A DNA stretch of 5,828 nucleotides from an uncultured Lachnospiraceae bacterium (GTDB lineage: Bacteria; Bacillota; Clostridia; Lachnospirales; Lachnospiraceae): assembly GCA_947174725.1 (NCBI GenBank), contig CAMWKA010000136.1, positions 1-5,828 on the forward strand, written 5' to 3'. The notes under the pieces are model-generated. The model was not told where the DNA came from and searched no databases. It saw only the letters and a program-made list of their open reading frames with translations. The position numbers and the translations under genes are program-made. Shown piece after piece: positions 1-5,346 of the stretch (its first letter is position 1; each line of letters opens with the position of its first letter).

Positions 1-3
1 ATA

Positions 4-399
4 CTAAAGTAAATCTTCTATCTTACCATCTATTGTATATATTCTGAACCAATGACACCAATCATGTGATGATGTAATGCGAATAATCGATTGCTCTTCA
101 TTCTCATATATGTAAAGGGTTCCCATTTGCTCAGTTAGATGATATCCATTTTTCTCCAGGATATCATCATATATGTAATAATGATTTCCAATAAAGGTTG
201 ATGAATTTTCATTTTCTGCTACGGTAAAACCTTTAGTCAAAAGAAAATATACAGCTAAAGTTTGAGGCATCTCATTAGTACTATAACCATATTCTTTTAA
301 GTATTCATTAATTCCAACTATAGAAATTCCCACCCAAAGTGTTAAAAATAATATTATTATGATACTAAATAAAATTATTTTTTTTCTTTCCAGCTTCAT
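4..399 (-). CDS. Small single-pass membrane protein of unknown function
   Basis: I do not recognise this family. From the preferred start the product is 131 residues: a short basic N-terminus (MKLERKK), one strongly hydrophobic helix at about residues 6-27 rich in Ile and Leu, then a soluble domain of about 100 residues rich in Tyr, Glu and Asn that ends DGKIEDLL. This fits a protein anchored by an uncleaved N-terminal helix with an extracytoplasmic domain. The ATG at 399 is preferred because GAGG lies 6 bases upstream of it. An in-frame ATG at 411 would add MRNH but has only a poorly spaced GAAGG. The gene is visibly more AT-rich than its neighbours, which may mean separate acquisition. It follows the PII gene on the same strand after a gap of about 20-30 bases, so cotranscription is possible. 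No catalytic motif was seen. Confidence 0.6.
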   Translation of the reverse strand: MKLERKKIILFSIIIILFLTLWVGISIVGINEYLKEYGYSTNEMPQTLAVYFLLTKGFTVAENENSSTFIGNHYYIYDDILEKNGYHLTEQMGTLYIYENEEQSIIRITSSHDWCHWFRIYTIDGKIEDLL

Positions 400-430
400 A
401 TGATTCCTCATGCCGCCTTCGGCGAATCAG

Positions 431-769
431 CTACAGCGCCTGCTTGCCGCGCTCGCCTGTTCTGATCCTGATGGCGTCATCCACGTCATAGACAAATATC
501 TTGCCGTCGCCATAATTGCCTGTCCTGATCCCTTTAGAGATCTTCTCAATCAATGTTCCCGCAATAGACGCATCCACTACAGTCTCCACTTTGATCATAG
601 GAAGCAGCTGGATCTGATTAACAGCAGAGTCAAATCCCTCATAGTGACCCTTTTGATTGCCGTATCCCTCCATGTGAAAGATATTCAATCCGGTCACGCC
701 AAATTCCTCTAAAATCATCCGAAGTTCATTCAATTTTTCGGGTCTTGTTACTATTTCAAGTTTCTTCAT
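431..769 (-). CDS. PII-family nitrogen regulatory protein (GlnB/GlnK-like) with atypical T-loop
   Basis: PII proteins are cytosolic trimers that sense ATP/ADP and 2-oxoglutarate and bind target enzymes, transporters or regulators of nitrogen metabolism. From the ATG at 769 the protein is 112 residues, the same length as E. coli GlnB, and it aligns without gaps. Visible are the N-terminal MKKLEIVTRPEKL strand, the T-loop start GYGNQKGH (Gln39 and Lys40 kept), the B-loop TGNYGDGKIFV (83-93) and the C-terminal RIRTGE (101-106). By E. coli numbering, the uridylylated Tyr51 is Asn, Tyr46 is Phe, and Lys58, which contacts 2-oxoglutarate in known PII structures, is Met. Uridylylation at the classical site is therefore unlikely and ligand response may differ. 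An in-frame GTG at 781 would add MDEK, but its ribosome site would be only one base away. No amtB or glnA is adjacent. Confidence 0.93.
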   Translation of the reverse strand: MKKLEIVTRPEKLNELRMILEEFGVTGLNIFHMEGYGNQKGHYEGFDSAVNQIQLLPMIKVETVVDASIAGTLIEKISKGIRTGNYGDGKIFVYDVDDAIRIRTGERGKQAL

Positions 770-781
770 CTTTTCATCCAC

Positions 782-930
782 GCCTTTCTATAATACATGA
801 TTATAGCACACTTTTTATATTTTTAAAGCCTATTTGCATTTTTTCAGCAATTTAGCAAAAATCCGACTAGGACAAATGCAGGATTGAATATACTTTTAAC
901 AAGATATGGTCCGCATAAAGGAATTTTCAC
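782..930. other. Divergent intergenic region between PII and deacetylase genes
   Basis: This AT-rich spacer must hold promoters for both directions. The PII promoter is listed separately. On the plus strand only a weak TATACT (889-894) without a convincing -35 was seen before the deacetylase. No clear sigma-E, sigma-G or sigma-K promoter pair could be assigned, although TGAATA, a sigma-G type -35 sequence, occurs at 885-890 without a matching -10 at the right distance. The deacetylase ribosome site AAAGGA is at 917-922. Confidence 0.4.
800..808 (-). promoter_or_regulatory. Extended -10 promoter for the PII gene
   Basis: On the minus strand TGCTATAAT is a perfect TATAAT hexamer preceded by the extended -10 TG. 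No good -35 hexamer is present at 16-18 bases, which is tolerated by extended -10 promoters. Transcription would start near 793, about 24 bases before the preferred PII start at 769 and only 12 before the alternative GTG, which supports the shorter protein. Confidence 0.5.
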
Positions 931-1626
931 ATGAAAAAACATCTTCAAAAACTCCGGGACAGTTTTCTTACCGGAACACATATTGCCAAGACGCTGCTGG
1001 TCTTGGCGCTCGGCATTGGCGCTATCGCTATATCCGCCATGTACTTATCTAACGAAGCTGTTACGGCCGACAGCTCCAATGTCGTTAATGGCCGGGCTCT
1101 CCCCATTTACTGTGTCGATACCGAGTCTCCTAAGATCGCACTCACCTTCGACGCTGCATGGGGAAATGATGACACTGCCAACATTCTTGCTATTTTGGAA
1201 AAACATAATATCCAAGCCACCTTTTTTATGACCGGCGGCTGGGTAGAAAGCTACCCCGATGACGTAAAAGCAATCTACGCGGCAGGGCATGATCTGGGCA
1301 ACCATTCGGAAAGCCATCCCGACATGGCAACTCTTTCCGCCGAAGAGATCCGTCAGCAGCTGATGGGACCCCATGAACGGGTTCGGGAACTAATCGGATA
1401 TGAAATGATGCTGTTCCGACCGCCCTATGGCTCCTATGACAACGACCTGATCAACACCGCTTCCGAGTGTGGTTATTACACGATACAATGGGACGTTGAC
1501 AACCGCGCCAGTCGAAGAAACGCGAACAATGTCTTATACTTTCCAAACAATTTCTACCTGGTTGTGCCCAACTTTGATATGGTCAATGTATGCGCGTGCA
1601 ACCATCTTTTTCTCTTCCTGATCTAA
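931..1626 (+). CDS. PdaB-like polysaccharide deacetylase, 3' end interrupted by mobile element
   Basis: This belongs to the NodB-fold carbohydrate esterase 4 family, closest in pattern to PdaB, a spore-associated deacetylase in Bacillus. An N-terminal helix at about residues 18-38 anchors it to the membrane. The catalytic domain begins near residue 57 (ALPIYCVDTESPKIALTFD). Motifs seen are TFDAAWG (72-78; the PdaB-type FDxxWG in place of TFDDG), GNHSESH (123-129; the HxxxH metal ligands), RPPYGSYD (163-170) and the start of motif 4, QWDVD (186-190). Codon 190 ends at base 1500. After it the frame reads 41 codons (NRASRRN...) with no family resemblance and runs antisense into the recombinase gene. 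About 60-70 C-terminal residues, including the usual LH motif, are missing, so this form is probably inactive. AAAGGA lies 8 bases before the ATG. The remaining 3' part should lie beyond the far end of the element. Confidence 0.85.
   Translation: MKKHLQKLRDSFLTGTHIAKTLLVLALGIGAIAISAMYLSNEAVTADSSNVVNGRALPIYCVDTESPKIALTFDAAWGNDDTANILAILEKHNIQATFFMTGGWVESYPDDVKAIYAAGHDLGNHSESHPDMATLSAEEIRQQLMGPHERVRELIGYEMMLFRPPYGSYDNDLINTASECGYYTIQWDVDNRASRRNANNVLYFPNNFYLVVPNFDMVNVCACNHLFLFLI
1495..1503. other. Putative attachment-site junction (left end of element)
   Basis: GTTGACAAC is an odd-length palindrome centred on base 1499, exactly where deacetylase family resemblance stops. Large serine recombinases recombine at short, imperfectly dyad-symmetric sites around a central dinucleotide, usually beside the recombinase gene. 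The recombinase stop codon is at 1534-1536. The exact crossover base cannot be fixed without the other end or an empty site. Confidence 0.4.
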
Positions 1627-3024
1627 TTGATCAAACTCCACATGATCACATACAACCGGTTTGGTTACAGATGCTGCAGCCTCCAGCGCGGCTTCGGCAA
1701 GAACCGCACGCCGTTCTTCCATCCGGGCGATCTCTGCATTGATATATTTCATAGTGACAGCAGCTGCGTTACCACCGGCTATACCGTTGATCAGGTTCTG
1801 TATCTTTTCCTCGATCTCCTGCAGCTCTATCTTCTCCCTTGCCGACAGTCCCTTTTTCTCTGCCGGAAGCGGTTCGTCAACACACTGTTGCAGAATCCTT
1901 TTAAGTTCTTCTGCTACAATATCTTCCACCTCATTCCCCCGGATGGTAAAGAGCATATCGCAGCAGCGCTCAATATGTCCGGTACAGTTGAGATATTTTA
2001 TTTTGCTTTTGACGCTAGAATTAACCAGAACACGAACCGACCTTCCGCAGGAAGCGCATTTCAACATTCCGGAAAGCCATGTTTTTTTCCCGATTCCGCT
2101 GGTCTTAATCTGCTTGTTTTTTGCCAGCTTTTTCTGACATGCCAGCCAGATCTCGGAGGATATAACACCTTTCCAATTTCCCAGGTTAAATACCGTCTCC
2201 TCTTTGGGTTTTATTCTTACTGTCCCCCGTTCTCTCTTTCCTATAAGCATTCCCCCATGCTCCCCGTCAAAATCCTCCAGCGGATTTGTAACATTCACCC
2301 CCATAGCCTTATAATATGCATATACATCTGCATCCGCTTTTACATATGCCGGATTCTTCATGAGACGGGCTAGAGACACATTACACCAGTTACTACGCTG
2401 TATTCCGGATATGCCGTTATCATCCAGATATTTTGCCAGGCTTCCTAAGGAATAATTACCGGTGGCATACAGTTCAAAGATGGTATGTCCATGCTCCATA
2501 AGATCATTTTCGCTCAGTGTAGGGCACTTTTTCCCGGCAATCTCTATGCGGCCGTTTTGAAAACCATACGGCGCAGGTCCTCCCGGCCAGTTACCAAGTT
2601 TTGTCCTGGCATAATAATTGTCCGCCACACGTTCTGCAATCGTCTCTCGTTCCAGTTGTGCGAACACCATTAGGATAAACAGCATTGCCTTGCCGATGGG
2701 CGTCGATGTGTCAAATTTTTCATTCACTGAGATAAAGTCAACATTGTGATCCTTCATGATTTCCCAGGCATTAGAAAAATCAAGCAAAGATCTTGAAAAA
2801 CGATCGATCCGATATACTATGATCCTGCTGATCTTACCCTCCTGAACATCCCGCATCATCCGCTGCCATTCCGGCCGCCTAGTATTTTTTCCGGAATATC
2901 CCTTATCCCTGTATTCCTCAATATCTTCCTCCGGAATACATTCTTTTTTTGCCAATTCTATCTGTGTTTCAATGGAAATTGAATCCTTTTTATCAATAGA
3001 TTGTCTCGCGTAACATGCCTGCAT
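1534..3024 (-). CDS. Large serine recombinase (site-specific integrase/excisionase)
   Basis: This 496-residue enzyme cuts and rejoins DNA through a phosphoserine link to integrate or excise the element. The N-terminal resolvase domain (about 1-140) shows YARQS, with the probable nucleophile Ser9 and Arg7, then YRIDRFSRS (71-79; conserved Asp74 and Arg75) and the long linking helix start FAQLERETIAERV (121-133). The recombinase domain covers about 145-270 (NWPGGPAPYGF...). A zinc ribbon follows at about 320-360, with Cys323, Cys326, Cys347 and Cys354 or Cys355. A coiled-coil segment lies at about 390-450 and the C-terminus is VEIVWKV. All expected parts are present, so it looks intact. The start is fixed: a stop (TAA, 3039-3037) precedes it in frame, the ATG at 3024 is the only start after it, and AAGGGG lies 8 bases upstream. 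Its stop codon sits about 34 bases from the inferred element end. Confidence 0.96.
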   Translation of the reverse strand: MQACYARQSIDKKDSISIETQIELAKKECIPEEDIEEYRDKGYSGKNTRRPEWQRMMRDVQEGKISRIIVYRIDRFSRSLLDFSNAWEIMKDHNVDFISVNEKFDTSTPIGKAMLFILMVFAQLERETIAERVADNYYARTKLGNWPGGPAPYGFQNGRIEIAGKKCPTLSENDLMEHGHTIFELYATGNYSLGSLAKYLDDNGISGIQRSNWCNVSLARLMKNPAYVKADADVYAYYKAMGVNVTNPLEDFDGEHGGMLIGKRERGTVRIKPKEETVFNLGNWKGVISSEIWLACQKKLAKNKQIKTSGIGKKTWLSGMLKCASCGRSVRVLVNSSVKSKIKYLNCTGHIERCCDMLFTIRGNEVEDIVAEELKRILQQCVDEPLPAEKKGLSAREKIELQEIEEKIQNLINGIAGGNAAAVTMKYINAEIARMEERRAVLAEAALEAAASVTKPVVCDHVEFDQLDQEEKKMVARAYIDHIKVGHNQVEIVWKV

Positions 3025-3151
3025 CCGCCACGCCCCTTACCCTTTTTTTCTGTCTTAATTTTTTTTGCAGCATCACATACTGTTCCTGCAATTTGGCACG
3101 CCTTTCCTTCACATCCGAATAATCCGGTATGACATGTTTTACTTCCATCAT
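2993..3151 (-). CDS. Small basic protein (52 aa) overlapping the recombinase start
   Basis: This short gene has a perfect AGGAGG (3165-3160) 8 bases before ATG ATG, the best ribosome site in the region. The product begins MMEVKHVIPDYSDVKERR and ends GMLRETIY. It carries 13 Lys/Arg against 7 Asp/Glu and a likely amphipathic helix at about 13-38 (DVKERRAKLQ...LRQKKR). Its last 32 bases overlap the recombinase start in another frame, which suggests translational coupling. I do not recognise a named family. Its position, size and charge would suit a DNA-binding accessory factor, including a recombination directionality factor, but this is inference. A 73-residue reading frame on the same strand (2958-3179) covers the same DNA but has no ribosome site and was set aside. 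Confidence 0.7.
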   Translation of the reverse strand: MMEVKHVIPDYSDVKERRAKLQEQYVMLQKKLRQKKRVRGVADAGMLRETIY

Positions 3152-3255
3152 AGCCTGTTCCTCCTATCTCTTTAATCATACTTATGTATTCCAGAGTCCT
3201 AAATATGCTTGCCGGCGGGAATTAATCCTCCACAGGTTTCTCACCTATCCCATTC

Positions 3256-3330
3256 CTATGGGCATCCTCCTTCGGGGTGTATCATTATCAGCATACGGAT
3301 CTCATCGCGTCTATGTGATCGCAAGCGCAT
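3256..3330 (-). CDS. Possible micro-ORF or leader peptide (24 aa) upstream of the recombinase
   Basis: An ATG at 3330 opens 24 codons, starting MRLRSHRRDEIRM and ending HPEGGCP, and stops at TAG (3258-3256). GGAGGAG lies 10 bases upstream, inside the arm region of a strong inverted repeat, and the start codon itself lies in a stem. It follows the predicted promoter by about 30 bases, so it would be the first reading frame of the recombinase transcript. It could be a leader peptide or a minor small protein. Chance is not excluded at this length. Confidence 0.3.
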   Translation of the reverse strand: MRLRSHRRDEIRMLIMIHPEGGCP

Positions 3331-3354
3331 AGATGATCCGCTCCTCCCGTATGC
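3291..3354 (-). repeat. Long imperfect inverted repeat, predicted structured RNA leader
   Basis: The arms GCATACGG (3291-3298) and CCGTATGC (3347-3354) are perfect 8-base complements. Inside them the plus strand has GATC (3298-3301) facing GATC (3335-3338), and TCTATG (3310-3315) facing CATAGA (3328-3333). On the minus-strand transcript this folds into a hairpin of about 64 nucleotides with a purine-rich bulge containing GGAGGAG. It begins within about 10 bases of the predicted transcription start. It could control translation of the micro-ORF or attenuate the transcript, or it could be a protein-binding DNA site. No known riboswitch class was recognised. Confidence 0.55.
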
Positions 3355-3367
3355 CACGTTACCGGAC

Positions 3368-3395
3368 TTTATATATTTTTCAAGGTACACGTCAA
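3368..3395 (-). promoter_or_regulatory. Predicted sigma-A promoter for the small protein and recombinase
   Basis: On the minus strand TTGACG (3395-3390) is followed by 16 bases and TATAAA (3373-3368), each matching consensus at 5 of 6 positions. It lies just downstream of the topB stop, so the recombinase unit can be transcribed separately from parB-topB. Transcription would start near 3361, giving a leader of about 210 bases before the ATG at 3151. No convincing rho-independent terminator was seen between topB and this promoter, so read-through from topB is also likely. Confidence 0.6.
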
Positions 3396-3423
3396 TATTT
3401 TCTGCTTACGCCCTTATCTGCTC

Positions 3424-5346
3424 CTATTGGCACTCTCCACGCAGTTTTTCCCACCGTGCAAACAGCTTTTTAGTCATATGCTGCTGTTTGATCAGTTCTG
3501 TCCGACGCCGGATAAAATCATATAGCTTTTCCCGGTATTTCTCCGGATCAAGCTCACCGGCTTCAATCTGCAGCAATCCTCTCTCCCATCCTGCGGTAAA
3601 TTGAGGATTTAACAATGGTGCCGCCGCTTCCTGAAGAAGTTCATATACCAATTCCCCTTTCAGCGTTGTTTTGATTAGCTGTGTTTTGGCATCCAACGCG
3701 ATATATTCAATAGATACCAGTTTTTTTATAATTTCTGCTCTGGTTGCCGGTGTTCCGATTCCGCATCCTGCTATAGACGCTCTCAACTGTACATCCTCAA
3801 TCCGGCTCCCGACTCGCTCCATGGCAATGATCAGGCTTCCTGAGGTATATCGCTTCGATGGCACCGTCTCTCCCGGCTTCACTTCAAAAGCTGCTTCCAA
3901 GACCATTCCTGGCTCCATTTTGGCCATTAAAGGCAGCAAGGCGTCATCTTCTACTCTCCCGTCCATTTCTTTAAAACCGGGGCGAATTAAAGCCCTCAAA
4001 TGGCATCCAAACAATTCACCCGCTACCACCGCCGTAATTTCCTCCACCTTGTATTCCGCCGGTTCCAAAAAAATCAAAAGAAACCGATTGACAATCATGT
4101 GATAAATGATCTTTTCCATTCCAGTCAGACCGGATCCAATCTCTCCGGTAGGTATTATTGCATAATGATCCGTAATCTTCCCATCATTGACATATCTTGT
4201 ATCCCGGATAGATGCATAGCATCTTTTATCCAGTATCCCGCCGGCAGGCTCCTGAAAGTCCCGATTCCGGCACAGTCCCTCCAGTATGAATCTGGATTCA
4301 TCCGCCACGGCACTAGATAACACTCTTGCATCCGTTCTCGGATAAGAGATCAGCTGCTGTTCATACAAGCTTTGCAAATACTGTAATGTTTTGTCCGGAC
4401 TAATCTTTAACCGCAGCGAGCATTCATTCTGCAGATCCGCCAAATTATAAAGATATGGCGCTGGCTCCTGCTCCTCATACACATCGCAGGATGTAATCTG
4501 CAGCTTACCTTCATCGTTAAAAACAGCAGTCAGCCGATCCGCATCCTTAACTTTTCGGAACGCCATATCCTGATACAACTGTTTCTCTTTATAAAACCGG
4601 CTTTTGTCCCTTGCGCGCCATTCCATAGAAAAAGCCCCATCTTCGCAGACTGCCTTTATCCGGAAAAACTCTTCCTGAGAAAAATTCCTGATTTCACGCT
4701 CCCGATCTACCACCATACCTAAAAGGCAGATCATAACCCTGCCGACAGCTATAGAGCCTTTTTCCTGATTTAGAAAATACTTCAAATCATTTCCATAAGC
4801 CAAAGTAACCGCCCGGCTGAAATTGATTCCTATCAACCAATCTTCAATCGCTCTTAAATATGCTGCCTCGCTGACAGCGTCATATACCTTAAGATCCCTG
4901 GCGGACGCCATTCCTTTCCGAATCGCCTCCGGCGTCATGGATGATATCCAAATCCGCTTTTCCTCTGCTTTCGGATTGTGTCCCGCCTTTTCCCGGATCA
5001 GCCTCTGTATATACTCCCCTTCTCTTCCGCTGTCACCGGCATAATAGATCACATCCACGTCCCTCCGGTATAACAGCTCCTTAATCACCTTAAACTGCTT
5101 TCCAACACCCCTTATTACCTCATACTTGTATTTCTCCGGAATAAATGGCAGCGTTTCCGCGCTCCATTTTTTCATTGCCGGATCATAACTTTCCGGATAA
5201 CTCATCGTAACCAGATGTCCAATACACCAGGTTATGATATACTCATCCGACTCCAGATACCCTTCACGCCTATTAACATGACCACACAACGCATCTGCAT
5301 ATTGCCTTGCTACAGACGGTTTTTCCGCGATAATCAGTTTTTTCAT
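3424..5346 (-). CDS. topB: DNA topoisomerase III (type IA), mobile-element form
   Basis: Type IA topoisomerases pass one DNA strand through a transient 5'-phosphotyrosine break and resolve plasmid or transfer intermediates. The product is 640 residues. The Toprim domain runs from residue 1 (LIIAEKPSVAR, Glu8) through AGDSGREGE (103-111, Asp105 and Glu109). The catalytic site is LISYPRTDAR (332-341), with Tyr335 the probable nucleophile and Arg337. Further family motifs are TDHYAIIPT (392-400) and GCGIGTPATRAEII (527-540). The Gln-Thr-Pro segment usual after GRV is replaced by VGRVMICLLG (201-210), a divergence I take to mark the element-borne branch. It ends without C-terminal zinc fingers and is a little shorter than chromosomal forms. 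The start is supported by AAGGAG 7 bases upstream. It overlaps the parB stop as ATGA, so the two are probably translationally coupled. Confidence 0.95.
   Translation of the reverse strand: MKKLIIAEKPSVARQYADALCGHVNRREGYLESDEYIITWCIGHLVTMSYPESYDPAMKKWSAETLPFIPEKYKYEVIRGVGKQFKVIKELLYRRDVDVIYYAGDSGREGEYIQRLIREKAGHNPKAEEKRIWISSMTPEAIRKGMASARDLKVYDAVSEAAYLRAIEDWLIGINFSRAVTLAYGNDLKYFLNQEKGSIAVGRVMICLLGMVVDREREIRNFSQEEFFRIKAVCEDGAFSMEWRARDKSRFYKEKQLYQDMAFRKVKDADRLTAVFNDEGKLQITSCDVYEEQEPAPYLYNLADLQNECSLRLKISPDKTLQYLQSLYEQQLISYPRTDARVLSSAVADESRFILEGLCRNRDFQEPAGGILDKRCYASIRDTRYVNDGKITDHYAIIPTGEIGSGLTGMEKIIYHMIVNRFLLIFLEPAEYKVEEITAVVAGELFGCHLRALIRPGFKEMDGRVEDDALLPLMAKMEPGMVLEAAFEVKPGETVPSKRYTSGSLIIAMERVGSRIEDVQLRASIAGCGIGTPATRAEIIKKLVSIEYIALDAKTQLIKTTLKGELVYELLQEAAAPLLNPQFTAGWERGLLQIEAGELDPEKYREKLYDFIRRRTELIKQQHMTKKLFARWEKLRGECQ

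Noticed and set aside
885..920. TGAATA (885-890) and CATAAAG (914-920) as a sigma-G type promoter for the deacetylase.
   Set aside because: The spacing is 23 bases rather than about 17, and the -10 candidate overlaps the ribosome binding site, so transcription could not start usefully from it.
1627..2373. Long plus-strand open frames across the recombinase gene (also 1661-2137) and across topB (3671-4102, 4000-4320).
   Set aside because: They lie antisense to clearly recognisable genes, have Cys/Ser/Phe-rich compositions typical of antisense frames, and lack ribosome sites.
3036..3090. A8 and A7 runs just before the recombinase start, possibly slippery sites for a programmed frameshift joining the 52-residue protein to the recombinase.
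   Set aside because: The recombinase frame has a TAA at 3039-3037, downstream of both A-runs, so slippage there could not produce a fusion. The recombinase also has its own good ribosome site.
2958..3179. A 73-residue minus-strand reading frame rich in Gly, Cys and Lys.
   Set aside because: It lacks a ribosome site, and it overlaps a better-supported 52-residue frame and the recombinase 5' end. It is taken as a shadow.
3380..3424. A terminator after topB.
   Set aside because: No stable stem followed by a T-run on the minus strand was found between the topB stop and the recombinase promoter.
3209..3604. Plus-strand frame of 131 codons spanning the spacer and the topB 3' end.
   Set aside because: It is antisense to topB and to the structured leader, with no protein family resemblance and no convincing start signal.
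5026..5038. TopB Toprim motif reads D-S-G-R-E rather than D-x-D-R-E, a possible missing metal-binding Asp.
   Set aside because: From memory, Firmicutes TopB enzymes commonly have D-x-G-R-E-G-E here, so this is a family norm and not a defect.
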